Part shown: positions 1-11,718 of the stretch, in pieces
Numbering within the stretch: the first letter of the stretch is position 1
Layout: every line of letters starts with the position of its first letter
Origin: Craterostigma plantagineum
Lineage: Eukaryota; Streptophyta; Magnoliopsida; Lamiales; Linderniaceae
Length of the DNA: 64,000 bases
Reading direction: 5' to 3'
Assembly: GCA_027422505.1 (NCBI GenBank)
Contig: JAPQWV010000028.1
Span: forward strand, 4,988,001 to 5,052,000
Notes under the pieces: model-generated
The model's database searches: none
Told to the model about the DNA's origin: nothing
What the model saw: the letters and a program-made list of their open reading frames with translations, nothing else
Position numbers and translations under genes: made by a program

Positions 1-456
1 AGCGTTCGGTCTAGATCACTAAGATCTAGAGGTGCAGAATCTAATGGTAGTGTCCTAGAAAGTGGAAAAATTATGGATGGTGAGGGCACTAGACTCGTTG
101 TGATCAAAGAAGGTGCAGTCAGAGGCGGAGGACTGCTTGTTACATCAACCACCTCCGAGCGAGATGGTGATGAATGACGTGGCACCTCGTGAGTATGTGA
201 AACAATCATCTGTTGGGAGATGATTGAGTGGCTGGGAAGGGTAGTTTGCGCGATTGGACCCGATGTCGCGACTTCTACTCAGGGGAAGACAAAGTCATCC
301 CCTGTACCTATGGGTTCGGCCCGGCTTGTTTGTGGACTAGTTGGCTGAGGAATACGGTCGTGTTTCTGCTTTGTACGCCGTTCCTGTTATCCTCCTCTGT
401 CATCTCCTTTGGATTTTCGCTTTTGTTTTGGCTGTGGGGTGAAGAGCTTCCTAGAC
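1..456. other. Copia-1 sequence beyond the downstream ORF
   Basis: This stretch follows the end of the post-pol ORF in the direction of Copia-1. I see no convincing coding region, LTR start or inverted repeat. The open frame at 228-494 on the plus strand has no recognisable motifs. The stretch is probably the 3' untranslated part of Copia-1 before its off-window 3' LTR. Confidence 0.4.
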
Positions 457-1485
457 CTACATTTGGTGGTGGGGTTGGCTTATCCCTGGGTTAGGTTCAA
501 CTGGGATGTGTTGAACCATGGGGACGTCGTCGAGGTTGTTGGCTCGCATGTATTTGCGTAGCTCCGGCTCATGCGGATCGAGGAGGCGAAGTAAGTAGTC
601 TGGAATGATCATGGCCTCCTGATCGATTTTGCTCTTCGTCGATTGGATTTTGGTGAGCTTCGGAGATTGATAATCCTCGTCTCTCGGTCGGCGTTCGATT
701 CCGGGATGAAGATCCACGAAATGTTGGACGATGACGGGTAGCCACCGTACGTAAGGAAGCACCGGCTTCGTTGATCCAAGACCTCGCCTTCGTCGTTGAT
801 CGAGGATGTCCGACCAGATGAGTTGGACGACATCATAATTTCTGTTGAAGACGATCCCATGGAAGATAAGCATGATGTTCCGGTTGCACTTGTCGGACCC
901 GGAGTGCTTTGGCGAGAGGCACTTGTTGTCAATGAGAAATAAAGTCCTCCAAGGTGCAGGGATGTCTTTGGCAGTGAAGTCAGGTAAGTGTATGGTGTTT
1001 TGGGCGTTAGGTTTGTGGCACATGAATAGGAAGTCCCTGATTAGGTCGTCATTTTATGGATGGGGATTATATATTAGTGAGTGTGGTAGGTTTAGAATGG
1101 AACGGAGAATGGTTGGGGTTAAAACAACTATGGTGTTGTCGATGACGGCGGAAAGAGTAGTTATTTTTGGTTTATTTGTTGGTTTCTGAAGGGTAGACCA
1201 AAATTGTTGCACATATACTTCAGGGACTACCTCGGTGATGTTTAGGGCGGTTTTTAGAGGGTGGTTTGCGAGGATTTTAATAATGATAGGATCTGGGCAC
1301 GAGGTATTATCAAAGTCAAGTTGATGGTTGTTGGGTGGCCTCTGTGCCCAGTCCTTGGAGGCGAAAATCTCATCAATTTGTCGCACCATTTTGGTATATC
1401 TACAAGATAAGAGCAAAGAATTAGTGGAAATCGACCATTTTGACTTAGAGAGTAGTGCAAAATTATTCAATACGTTGTTAAGCAT
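457..1485 (-). pseudogene. Post-pol extra ORF of Copia-1, broken by one stop
   Basis: Two open segments in one frame (1054-1485 and 457-1023) are separated by a single in-frame stop, giving one protein of roughly 310-330 residues. The likely start is the ATG near 1391, just after a pyrimidine-rich tract ending TTGTAG, which looks like a splice acceptor. Recognisable blocks are VYVQQFWSTL near the N-terminus and PWRTLFLIDNKCLSPKHSG followed by NRNYDVVQLIWSDIL in the middle. The same blocks occur in the ORF at 56261-57528 of Copia-2. They resemble a domain common in annotated plant copia polyproteins, but I cannot assign a biochemical role. In Sireviruses this position holds the so-called envelope-like ORF; I see no clear membrane segment or signal peptide. 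Confidence 0.65.
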
Positions 1486-1544
1486 GTTAGGACTTAGAGA
1501 AATTTGGCAAAAATTATGACTAAGTTTTGTTGAAGAAGCAAAGT

Positions 1545-2720
1545 GAAATTGAAGTAAGCAATCGGCGAAAGTGCCAATTTCAATTCAATTTCAATTGGTT
1601 TTGAGTTTCGGGCAATACTGTGCATCGTGCGGTTCAAATTATAAGTTCAATTTGGAGTGTGGTTTCGATCGAAAGTCATGTTCAATTTAGGCAAATTCGG
1701 CGAAAGTGAAATTAAATTCAGTTTCGATCGAAAGTCCAAATTGGTACAATTTAAATCACGAATCGATCGATTCAATTGAGCCTTCAGTTTCGATCGAAAC
1801 TGTGGAATAGAACAAAACTGTGAGATAGTGTCTATCGATTAAAATTAATTTTGTCGTCAGTTTCGATCGAAACTGTGAGATAGTTTCGGCCGAAAGAGTT
1901 AAATCAAAACGATTAAAATTATGTTGAAAATTGAAATGCCCTGTTTCGATCGAAACTAGTAAAACCCTAGAATCCGTCGATTTGAAAACACAGAATAAGT
2001 AAGATTTTCAGTAACAATCGATCGACTGTGATGTGAAATTGAAACTAGAGTTTAGTTTCGAGCGAATCTAGGCGAGATGAAAACACGTTTTAACAGTGAT
2101 TCGCTCGAACTCACGCAACCCTAATCTGCGTAACCTGCAAGAATGACAAAATTATCAGTTAAATGCTGTAGATTAAGCGTTTTTCCTTACCAATGAGGGA
2201 TTTGGAGTTGCAAAAATCGGTAAAACAAAGTGAGACTGTGATGAGTTTGTGTGCGATTTCAGAGAGGGTTTAAGAGTGAATTTGAAAATCGATGAAGAAG
2301 AACAGTGTTTCGGGCGAAACTCTATTTAAATAAGCAGAGTCTCAGTTTCGCCGAGAATACTTCCAAAGAGTCAATTTTGATTTTCGATCGATTAAATTGA
2401 GTTTCGGGCGAAAGTCAGTTTCGCCGAGAGAAATTTCAAAGGATTTAATAATCAATTTCAATTGAAATGTGTTTCGAGCGAAAGTCAGTTTCGCCGATAA
2501 AATTATAAAAGTATTTAATCAAATTGAAGTTTCAATCGAAACGTGTTTCGAGCGAAAGTTAGTTTCGCCGAGAAAATAATAAATCAAGAGTTAAAGTTCA
2601 GTTTCGATCGAAAACTTGTTTAGTGCGATTGGCAAATCAATTTGAAAGGGTTTCGAGCGATATGTAGTTTCGCCGAGAAATATTTGTGATATTTGAAATA
2701 TTTGAATAATTTAATTTCGA
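1545..2720. repeat. TCG-NN-CGA motif array in the 3' non-coding part of Copia-1
   Basis: This 1.2-kb A/T-rich stretch has no credible gene but is full of short motifs of the forms TTTCGATCGAAA, TTTCGGGCGAAA, TTTCGAGCGAAA and TTTCGCCGAGAA, often 20-60 bases apart. Many are palindromic around TCG-NN-CGA. The same motifs fill the leader of Copia-1 (9480-10060), so the two untranslated parts of the element share them. The function is unknown. Confidence 0.75.
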
Positions 2721-2817
2721 TAGAAATTTAAGGAGTTTCACCATACTATATAATTTAAATTTGATGAGAAATCACAAAAACTCCTTGTGTGAACTGTTTT
2801 GTGCATAATTTTGAGAG

Positions 2818-2925
2818 ACTCCCCCTAGATTTGTGTGAACCGTTCAATGACTCCCCCTAAATTAGTGCATAATAATGAAAGACTCCCCCTAGATCCATGC
2901 ATAAATTTTTATTAGTCTCCCCCTA
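2818..2925 (-). repeat. Four polypurine tracts at about 32-bp spacing
   Basis: On the plus strand ACTCCCCCT or CTCCCCCT occurs at 2818, 2850, 2882 and 2917. On the coding strand of Copia-1 these read AGGGGGAGT. Spacings are 32, 32 and about 34 bp, so the tracts form a short tandem array just beyond the end of pol. Polypurine tracts prime plus-strand DNA synthesis in LTR elements; multiple copies are associated with Sirevirus copia elements. Here they lie far upstream of where the 3' LTR must be, because the extra ORF comes between. Confidence 0.75.
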
Positions 2926-3017
2926 GATATAATAGTAGGATTTTTAACATTCATAACATATAGAGAAAAGTTAAATGATCTATTTACACAATATCAGGTT
3001 CATGTAGGGACAATCGA

Positions 3018-3980
3018 TCATGTCTTATGGTTCAACATGCCTAACCTAGATACTAAGAATTGGAATCGCTTTTCATCCAATGCCTTAGTGAATAGGTCGG
3101 CAAGTTGAAGATCTGTGTGAACAAAATGCATTTCGATTGTACCTTGTTCCACATGTTCCTTGATAAAGTGATATCTAATGTCTATATGTTTGGTGCGTGA
3201 ATGATGTACTGGATTACTTGTTATAGCTATAGCACTTTTAGAGTCACTAAAAATTGGGATATGATTTAACGTTATGCCAAAATCTCGCAGCTGGGTTCTC
3301 ATCCACAAAATTTGTGAGTAGCAACTCGCAGCAGCGACATATTCTGCCTCTGCTGTCGATGTTGAGACACAATTTTGCTTTCGAGACGACCAACTTACGA
3401 GTTTACCCCCGAGAAATTGAGCGGCTCCAGAAGTGCTCTTTCTGTCCAGCTTGCATCCTACGTAATCAGCATCTGTGTATCCTACGAGTTCAAAGCTTGA
3501 TTCCATCGGGTACCATAGACCTAGATTCGGAGTTCCCTTGAGATATTTGAAAATTCACTTGACGGCGAGCATGTGAGATTCCTTTGGATCAGCTTGAAAG
3601 CGTGCACAGAGACACGTGGCGAACATGATATCAGGTCTACTTGATGTAAGATAGAGCAAGGATCCTATCATGCCTCGATAAGTTGTCTGGTTAACAGATT
3701 TTCCTGAGGAATCTGCGTCAAGTTTGCATGAGGTAGACATGGGAGTCATGGCAGTATTTGAGTTGTCCAAGTTGTACTTCTTGAGTATGTCGTGAATGTA
3801 CTTGGATTGACTAATGAAGATTCCATCGTGAAGCTGTTTAACCTGAAGTCCTAAGAAGAAACTTAGTTCGCCCATCATGCTCATTTCGAATTTCTGCTTC
3901 ATTAGATCCCCAAAGTTCCTGCACATTCGTGAGTCTGTTGACCCGAATATGATGTCGTCAACATAGATCTGCACTAGCAT
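3018..3980 (-). pseudogene. Copia-1 pol, C-terminal part: end of reverse transcriptase and RNase H
   Basis: The segment begins with the RT catalytic box YVDDIIFGS and runs through SFFLGLQVKQ and [12 protein letters not shown] into RNase H ([43 protein letters not shown]), ending MLNHKT, the usual copia pol terminus. One in-frame TGA at about 3551-3553 interrupts it between the RT thumb and RNase H. It is in a different frame from the upstream pol segment, the shift falling around 3975-4015 just before the YVDD box. The lesions are simple point changes, so the copy is decayed but not old. Confidence 0.9.
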
Positions 3981-6391
3981 AATGTCTGAGTCGTCCTTCT
4001 TGATAAAAGAGTCGTATCAATCTTCCCTTTTGTGAAACCAGATGAGATGAGAAAATCCGAGAGGACCTCGTACCAGGCTCTGGGAGCTTGTTTAAGTCCA
4101 TAGAGAGCTTTATCGAGTTTGTAGACATGGTTTGGGAGTTGTTCGTTTACAAAACCTTCAGGCTGGGATACAAAAACTTCTTCTTTTAGTATTCCGTTGA
4201 GGAATGCAGTTTTGACATCCATCTGGTAGACTGTGAAGTTCTTGTGTGCAGCGAAAGCTAAGAATATCCTGATGGCTTCTATTCTTGCGACTGGGGCATA
4301 TGTCTCATCATAGTCGATTCCTTCTTGTTGATTGTAACCTTTTGCCACCAACCTTGCTTTATTCCGAATAACAACTTCTTGCTCGTCCTTTTTGTTCTTA
4401 AACACCCATTTAGTCCCTATAATGGTTTTCCCAGCTGGTCTAGGTACTAGATTCCAAACTTGCAACCTTTCAAACTGATTGATTTCCTCCTGCATTGCAA
4501 TTATCCAGTCTGGATCGGCGAGTGCTTCAGCTACTTTACTGGGTTCCTTTTGACTGAGAAAGCAGGAGTAGAGGCTTTTGTTTATCGTTGATGCCCGAGT
4601 GGTTACTCCAGTGGAGGGATCTCCAATTATTTGTGAGTTTGGGTGGGCTCGAGTCCACTTTCTGGTACTAGGTTGTGATGATCCAGCTGTGTTTGTATCG
4701 TGTATTGTTTCTCCACCTTGATCAGCCTGATGTTCTATTTCTTCTCCAGGTTGTGGCATTACTGACTCTCTTGAAGAAATTTCTGTTGTTGTATCATAGG
4801 GCTGAGGAGTTTCAGCGCCTGAGCTGGATATGATCTCTGTATCTGTTGGGGGTTCACTATCTTCATCAAGGTGAAGATTTTCCATTGTAGGAGGGGTATT
4901 GTCATTGCTAGTCTCCGCATGATCAATATTTTCTGCTGCCGCAGAAGTTGAAGGAGCAGTGGGTGGTAGCGGCTTTGGGAAGAGATCTTCAAATAAGAGA
5001 TCGAGTTCCATGTCACTTAACGCATTTGTTTTTGAAGTTCCGCCCGCAGAAGAAGTGCTAGGTTGATCCTTTGTCAATTCTCGTAGAAGTCCTGGTTCTG
5101 GACTGATTTGTGCAGAAACGACTCGGTCTACTTCATCAAACGTTACGTTAATGCTCTCTATAACAGATCTTTTCTCCTTGAGATATATGCGATAGGCTTT
5201 TGATGTTGTTGAGTATCCCACCAGTATGCCTTCGAATGCTTTTGGGTCAAGTTTGCCTCTATCTTCACGATCATTTGCCACATAGCACTTGCATCCAAAG
5301 ACTTTCAGGAATGAGACGTCTGGCACTCTACGATTTATCAACTCATAGGGAGTCCTATTGAACCTCTTGTGAAGTGAGCCACGATTTTGAGTGTAACAAG
5401 CTGTGTTCATTGCTTCGGCCCACAAGAAGTGAGGTAATCCAGAGTGAATGAGGAGAGTACGAGTTGCTTCAACTAAGGTTCTGTTCTTGCGCTCAACTAC
5501 CCCATTTTGTTGAGGTGTTTTAGCTGCTGCGAACTGTTGGGTGATTCCAAGTGATGCATAGAAGTCACTGAGTTTTCTGTTCTTGAATTCTGTCCCATTA
5601 TCAGTTATGATGATTTGTGCACTTAGTTGGTAGAGGTTTTGAGCGGTCTTGATAAACTCAATGATTAGATCTGGAGTTTCGTCCTTGGTTCTGAGAAATT
5701 TGGTCCAAGTGTAGCGCGAGAAGTCATCCACAATAACCAACACATATTTTCGCCCATTAATGGTCTGAGTTCGCATAGGTCCACACAGATCCATATGAAT
5801 GAGTTCGAGAGGTTTGGAAGTTGAGGCTATGTGTTTGGTTCGGTGAGATGCCTTCCTTATCTTTCCCATTTCGCAAGCTGAGCAGAGATGCTCCTTGTGG
5901 TATCTGAACGAGGGAAGTCCCTTGACCAAGTTTTCTGATCGCAGTTTGTTAAGGTCTTTGAAGTTGAGATGGGAAAGTCGCTGATGCCAGAGATCGTTCT
6001 GATGTAGGGAGGCTCGAGAGATGAGGCACGTCGGTCGGACAGTTTTGAGATCAATGGAGTAGAGATTCGTTTTCCTATAGCCAGTGAGTAACTCTCTTCC
6101 ATTGTTATCTGTGACACTACATTTGTTGGTCTCGAAGTTCACCTTGTAGCCTTTGTCACATAAGCGTCCGATGCTGAATAAATTGTAGCTCAGGCCTTCG
6201 ACGTAAGACACCCCTTTGATGGTCAGTCTGTCATGGATGAGATCACTCGTCCCTAGCATGGAAGCAGATTGCCCGTTTCCGAAGTAGACCTTTCCGAGAA
6301 ATCCTTCAGAAAAGTTGCTCAACAGCTCTTTGTTTCCAGTCATGTGTGAGGAGCAACCTGAATCTAAGTACCACACATGACGGACCTGCAA
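3974..6391 (-). pseudogene. Copia-1 pol: protease, integrase and N-terminal reverse transcriptase
   Basis: An 805-residue open segment. In order it shows the aspartic protease ([14 protein letters not shown]), a GAG-pre-integrase zinc site (HQRLSHLN...CSACEMGK), the integrase core with [27 protein letters not shown] and [12 protein letters not shown] supplying the DDE residues, a poorly conserved Ser/Thr/Pro-rich linker, then RT from [10 protein letters not shown] through [21 protein letters not shown] and [11 protein letters not shown]. The frame is lost just before the YVDD box, so RT catalysis cannot be made from this frame. It slightly overlaps the end of the upstream segment (6364-7368) in another frame. 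Confidence 0.93.
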
Positions 6392-7368
6392 AAGAAATCA
6401 AGTAAGTTTAGGCACCCGATGGGCCCTTCTTTGATAGCAGGTTTAAATGTTAACTTGTTCGTTGCTAGATATGTTTCCTTGCTAGGTTGTTGGATAATTG
6501 GTCTAAGAATCCAAGCGTGACGTTTTCCTATAAGATGCAGTTCGGATTTAGGAATCCAAATCTGTTTTTGATTTAATTTCTTGTTCGGCTTGGTCTTGGA
6601 TGCAGTGTGATTCTTTATTTTCGATTTGTTAGAATGATTGGACGGCGTGGGTGATATGCTCTTAGAATGAATGCTATTCGACGTGGGAGCGTTTTTGTTG
6701 AAATGATTGACATGAGGAAAAGAAAGTACAGCATTGTTTTCATGACAGAATTTTGAATTTAGGGCATGAACTAACGAAATACGTTCAGCGACATTACAAG
6801 AAGTCACTTTAGGAAATGCAAAAGATTTCGAAACATGAGAAGAATGGTTGGGGACTGGTCTCTTTTTCTTGTCAGGGGCTGTTGTCTTCTTTGCTGAGCC
6901 AGATCGAACCTTCTTCGCTTCCTTAGATCTCATGCCTTTGTCTGTGGGTACATGTGATACAAAGTTAGTGTGAGATACAGGAATTTCCTTGGCAGATTGT
7001 TTGCATTTATATGTAGAGGATTCTGGAACAGGACGGGAGGTGGAAGGTTTGTGAACATCAGGAAAGTTTTTAAGAGCATATATTTTGCTCAACAAAATAG
7101 TTTTCTCTTCTTCGTGAGCCTTCCTTTCTGATTCAAGAGAGGCTGTCAAGGCACCTATATTCCGAATAATCTCAGGAATATAAATAAATGAATAAATAGG
7201 TTTAGCCTGTTCGTCAGAGCCTTCTTGAATTTCGGGTCCAAATGGTGACATGTAATCATCAGAGAGAGGTGTCTCTCTAGTTTTGTAGCTATTGTTGAGT
7301 ACTGTGTAGTCACACGCGATTTGAGCCCATTCCTTATTCTTCCGTTCCTGTTCGTCAGACTCAGTCAC
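6364..7368 (-). pseudogene. Copia-1 linker between gag and protease
   Basis: A 334-residue Lys/Ser-rich, low-complexity segment between the gag coiled-coil region and the protease. It contains no catalytic motif. It ends with GPIGCLNLL next to the protease start; the matching region of Copia-2 ends [11 protein letters not shown], which supports the assignment. It lies in a different frame from both the gag and the protease segments, so at least two frameshifts bracket it. Such long linkers are found in the large gag region of Sirevirus-like copia elements. Confidence 0.7.
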
Positions 7369-7478
7369 CTCTCTTGAGCTTACGAAGGGCCTTAACTGTT
7401 CAATACTTAACCCAAACCGTTTAATATTGTACAGTGAGAGTACTTTATCTGTTTCAGGGTTAGTAGTCGGCTCATATC

Positions 7479-9188
7479 CTACCCTTCACGGGGATCATAG
7501 AATTCTACATCTTTAGGTTGGCTAAGAAAGACGGTTCGTTCAGATTGACCTCTCTTGGTGATTATATCCTCTAACTCCTTGACTTTCTTGTAAAGACGAA
7601 CACGTTCATTCGTGATAAGTTCGTATTGAGATAATACATTATCTCGTTCCTCTTCACTGTTTTTCAAGCTTCTCCTTATATCACTAATTTGCTTTTCTTT
7701 GTCTTCTATAAGATCTTCTAAAGTCTTTGTTTTAGTTTCAGATAAGGTTAAAGATTCATTAAGAATAGCTATCTCTTCCTGTTGTTTGTTTAATAAGGCA
7801 TAATTTTTGTTAAAATTTCTTTGGAGTTCTGAGTAATCTTTACGATGCATGGAGAGCTCGGCTATCCTACGTTCTAGTTTAATAAAATCATCTAGGGATG
7901 GAGTGTATACCTCCAGGTCGGATGAAGAGACATTCGTCCTGTCTGATCCGAGGGCTGGCTCATCTTCGTCGGAGTCATCCTCAATGCTTTTCACCATGAA
8001 GGCCATTTCTTCTTCCTCCTCGTCAGATGTGTCCTCGAGTCATTCCTCTTCCTCAGCTACCAAGACAATCCCCGCCTCCATGCGCTGTGAGAGCTGAAAT
8101 TTTTTCTTGTGGTATTCAGTGTTTTTCTTCTTAGGTCTGAAGCATTCAGAAGCAAAGTGACCCGGCTTGCCACAGTTGAAGCACTTCTTGACCACTTCAG
8201 ATTTCTTAGTTTCAGTCTCATCAGGGGCAGCGAACTTCTGTTTTCCACTTGAGGTTCGTTGTTTGTTGAAGGAGGAGGATGTTTTCTTGGCGCTCATCTT
8301 ATTGACCGTTTCTAAGATTATGGCCAGTTTCTTTCTGATTGATTCGAGTTCGTCCTCAGATTCTTGGTCAGATTCGGCGTTGTCAGAGGTGTCAGATTAA
8401 ACGACCTGCTTTCCTTTAGAAATTCTTGAACTCCTATTGCTTGACTTAGAAGTCACGAGTGCGATTGGTTCCATGTCAACATTGGTTTTCCCTTCGTTCT
8501 TGATTTCTTTGGCATATTGTGAGTACTGTGAGAGATTATCGTGTAGGGAGTGAATGTCCATAGCGTCCAAATCTTTGTTCTGTTGCTTAACCAGAACTGC
8601 AATCCGTCCCCATTCAGGTTGAAGTGTGGAAAGGAACTTGATGTTGTGTTCGAGATTGGAGCGTTGGATATTGATTTTTCTCATCTCGTTGATGATGGTC
8701 AGGAAACGAAGATAGACATCTCGAAGTTCCTCCCCCTCCTTAGCTTTGAAGGAGTCATAGGCAGTGAGAATGCTGGACTTCTTAGACAAGTTGCTAACTT
8801 CCGTTCCAACCATCATCTTGCAGACTTCATCCCAAATTTCCTTTGCAGTGACCATTGCGTCAACTTGCTTGTAGACATCATTTGGTAGAGCTTGAAGTAC
8901 ATAGTGTCGCGCAAGCTTGTCTGCTCTGGCTCGTGCTCTCTCAGCATCGTTGTATCGACTAGGGTCCTTAGGAGTTCTCCTCTCTGGAATTGCAGGAACC
9001 GCATCGGGTTGAGCAGGAATGATGGTCCAAAATTGAGCAGGTCCTTCAAAAATGGAGGAAAGCATGTCGTTCGCGAGGTCTACATCCTTGATTTCTATAA
9101 AGTTGATGAATCGTTGCTTCCATATGCCGTACTCTCCCCATCTTAGTAGTGGTGCACGGTTGTCAGATCCAATAGCAAGACCGTCCAT
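7479..9188 (-). pseudogene. Copia-1 gag: capsid-like region, zinc knuckle and coiled coil
   Basis: One frame interrupted by two in-frame stops, near 8396 (TAA) and 8039 (TGA). The N-terminal 263 residues start MDGLAIGSDNRAPLLRW at the first ATG after the leader and contain the UBN2-type gag region (WKQRFINFIE, AKEIWDEVCKMM, LRDVYLRFLTIINEM). Next comes a CCHC zinc knuckle CFNCGKPGHFASEC, then an acidic stretch and a Glu/Lys-rich coiled-coil-like segment of roughly 100 residues. The product would form the particle and bind the element's RNA. With the stops, only the first part could be translated. Confidence 0.9.
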
Positions 9189-10296
9189 GTTTATGTTTGG
9201 TAATGATCGTTAACGCGAGATATATCTGCGAAATGAAATGCTTTAGTTTTGAATAAAATATAGTCAAGTTTGAATAATTTCTAGTGTTGAGTCTAAGTAG
9301 GTAAATTCACTTAGTGAATTCTGTCGCAATATAAGAATTTGGTGAATTTAGTGTACTGCTCAAGTATGGAACGATTGGTGTTATGTGAGATTGAGGATTT
9401 TGTTCTACTCAATTTGAATGCTTGATCGATTCTAGTATGATGATATGGACACAAACTCGGCGATTGGTCCTAAGTGTTGAGAATTGGGCAATTGAAATTG
9501 AGTTAAGATTTCAAGAATCGGGCGAGAGAGTTTTGAAAATGTGAGTTTCGATCGAAAGAGGGATTTCAGATTAGATCGAAAGGGATTTCGATTTTGATTT
9601 GAATAAATAGTTTCGATTGATAGAAATGAGAAGGTTTCGGGCGATCTTGGTCCAAATTGGCTTAATTTTGGACTTTCGCCGAGATATGAGTTGGGCGAAA
9701 CTTAGCAAATCGATCGAAATTGGATATGTAGCGTTTCGGGCGAAACTGATTTGGCTTTTGCCGAGAATTGTATCGATCGAAACTGTAAAATTAGGAACTG
9801 TAGCGTTTCGGGCGAAACGGATTTGGCTTTCTCCGAGAATTGTATCGATTGAAACTGTGAAATTGGGAGCTGTAGTGTTTCGGGCGAAACGAATTTGGCT
9901 TTCGCCGAGAATAGTATCGATCGAAGCTGTGAAATTGGTGAGAGAGAACTCAAAATTCAAATCGATTGAAACTACTCACTATGGGTTTCGATCGAAACCT
10001 TCAAACTCAAAAGAACTGTTCTATCGATATTTATGAACAGTTCAGTAAAAAACCAGATTTTTGGATTCGTTTTTGCTCAAATCTTACTCAAACTTGACTG
10101 AAATCGACGTGAAAGAACATAAATATACTCAATAGCAGTTTTCAAACGTTTTAGGGGTCAAAAATCATTGAAGACGAGTTAAAGACACCCAAAAACAGAG
10201 AAAATGTTGAAAATGAGTTTTCAAGCCAAAAACTTCTTCAAATCACGTCGGAATCGAGCAAAACTGGATTCAAATGGAAGATATTGATCCGCGTTA
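9189..10296 (-). other. Copia-1 leader between primer site and gag
   Basis: About 1.1 kb of non-coding leader. It contains the same TTTCGATCGAAA, TTTCGGGCGAAA and TTCGCCGAGAA motifs as the 3' region, densest at 9480-10060. Open frames at 9571-10036 on both strands are low-complexity readings of these repeats and are not genes. Confidence 0.75.
9728..9943. repeat. Tandem repeat, period 72 bp, three copies
   Basis: The start GTAGYGTTTCGGGCGAAAC recurs at 9728, 9800 and 9872, giving an exact 72-bp period. Each unit contains one GGGCGAAAC palindrome, one CCGAGAAT and one ATCGATCGAAA- or ATCGATTGAAA-type element. The units differ by only a few bases, so the expansion is recent. Confidence 0.8.
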
Positions 10297-10298
10297 GG

Positions 10299-10310
10299 CT
10301 CTGATACCAC
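10299..10310 (-). promoter_or_regulatory. Primer binding site of Copia-1
   Basis: On the minus strand the sequence TGGTATCAGAGC lies two bases after the end of the 5' LTR. It matches the complement of the 3' end of initiator tRNA-Met, the standard primer for plant LTR retrotransposons, and fixes the orientation of Copia-1. Confidence 0.9.
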
Positions 10311-10311
10311 T

Positions 10312-10622
10312 TGTTGGCCCTTTTTATTACCAAAGGATCAAAAGAAAGGTTTGAATGTGTAAAACGTGAAGAACACCTTGAGTGCATGTTAGTGTGTGTT
10401 TTTCTAATGGAAAGTACAAGGTGGCTTACCTTTCTAATTCTTTTGATAAAACCCTAATTAGGGCAATCTGGGCTTTATATACCACAATTGTTTGGTATAT
10501 TAAAGCCCAATACAAAACTATGACTTAATATCATAAGTCACCCCAAACTACTACAATCTTCTAAATAAACATATTAACCCAAGATTACATAAATTAAAGG
10601 ATGCTACAAAATATTCCTAACA
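10312..10622 (-). repeat. 5' LTR of Copia-1
   Basis: A 311-bp segment bounded by TGTTGG and CCTAACA on the plus strand, so it begins TG and ends CA on either strand. A TATA-like element (TATATAAAGCCC on the minus strand, near 10472-10483) would drive transcription leftwards into the element. It is short for a Sirevirus-type LTR. The bases GCACC follow at 10623 and may be one copy of the target duplication; the partner is outside the window. Confidence 0.8.
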
Positions 10623-10665
10623 GCACCCTAGGGCTTCTACGAGGGACTATAATTCACTCGGGCAC

Positions 10666-11718
10666 ATGTCTTTGACTGACGGGCCCCAAACCAGCACTGA
10701 AGTCGCGGGGAAGGAAGCCAATGTCAATAGCGAATCTGTGCTAACTTCCCATGGACGTGTCGGAGGAAATGACAACCCCTCTTTTGCGTCCATCCTTCAA
10801 GGAGCCAACGTCAATCGTAATCAGCCGTGGCGCTCGAGCCCGACAAGGCTTACCCTATCTTATACGGCCCCTACGTTGACTGACGGCGCGGTTGAGGCCT
10901 GCATACCTGGGGAAGTGATTCAAAAAGGAACGGCTAGATGGGAACATACCCTTGTTGGGTACTTTTTGGGCAAGAGACCGTTCTTCCCTTACGTCGAGTG
11001 ATTTGCTCGCTCTATTTGGAGAGATCTTATCGAAATTCGAACGATAATAAATGGATTCTTTAAATTTAGGTTTGCGAGTGCTGAGGCATCTATGGCTGTT
11101 TTGGAAGGAGGCCCTTGGCTCATGCAAGAAGGGCAGCCGCTCTTTCTTGAGCTGTGGGGGATAGGCATGTCCTTCGAGAAGAAGCAGCACGAGGCTGTCC
11201 CGTTATGGGTCAAACTACATAATGTCCCATCTGAACTATGGACCCAGGATGGACTTGGAATTGTGGCGAGTGTACTTGGCAAACCGCTATTCGCCGATGC
11301 CATGACGGCCTCCGCTGAGCATCTTGAGTATGCTCGGGTTTGCATCGAGAAGTCATTGGAAGCACCTTTCGTGGAACGGTTCAACGTTCGAATCCCAAAC
11401 AAGGAGGGCGGAGACTCGAGTGTGGTGCCCATCCGGGTTGAATATGAATGGAGACCCAAGAAATGTGAGACATGCACATCGTGGACTCATGGAGCTGGGA
11501 CTTGCCCCAAGAACCAATCGAAACCAGCTAGACCAACTAGACCGCAACTGCCGAAGATGGTTCATATAATTACTGCACGGCAGGAGGAGCAACCAAACCC
11601 TCATGATCTTGATGCGGCAGCACATAACACCCGGCTGAGAGACCAAATCCCAACCAGACAACATGCACGAAATGGATGGCGTCGGGTGGCTGACAAGGAC
11701 AAGGGTAAGGCCGTGTAG
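10666..11718 (+). pseudogene. LINE-1 ORF1 fragment: DUF4283 and zinc knuckle
   Basis: One frame with an in-frame TGA at 10999-11001 where the intact paralogue has Arg. Visible are the DUF4283 region (GTARWEHTLVGYFLGKRPFF, GGPWLMQEGQPLFLE, PLWVKLHNVPSELW) and a CX2CX4HX4C knuckle (CETCTSWTHGAGTC). In plant L1 elements this protein binds the element RNA. The first ~300 residues present in the related intact ORF1 (40786-43002) are absent, removed by the Copia-1 junction. Confidence 0.88.

Larger units (their letters stand above)
1..10622 (-). mobile_element. Copia-1: Sirevirus-like Ty1/copia retrotransposon, left end outside the window
   Basis: Reading leftwards on the minus strand: a 5' LTR (10312-10622), a primer site complementary to initiator tRNA-Met, a 1.1-kb leader, gag-pol in the copia order (protease, integrase, RT, RNase H), four polypurine tracts, a non-coding repeat region and an extra ORF after pol. 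Several polypurine tracts and a post-pol ORF are features associated with the Sirevirus (SIRE/Maximus) lineage. The 3' LTR is not seen, so it should lie left of base 1. The base after the LTR (10623 on) is LINE sequence, so this element probably inserted into LINE-1 ORF1. Gag-pol carries several stops and one clear frameshift, so the copy is not autonomous. Confidence 0.88.

Noticed and set aside
228..494. 88-residue open frame on the plus strand at the left edge
   Set aside because: No motif, lies in the 3' part of a minus-strand retroelement, and composition looks non-coding.
9571..10036. Overlapping open frames on both strands in the Copia-1 leader
   Set aside because: They read the 72-bp repeats (repeated RFARN and VSIDTIL peptides) and have no separate protein identity.
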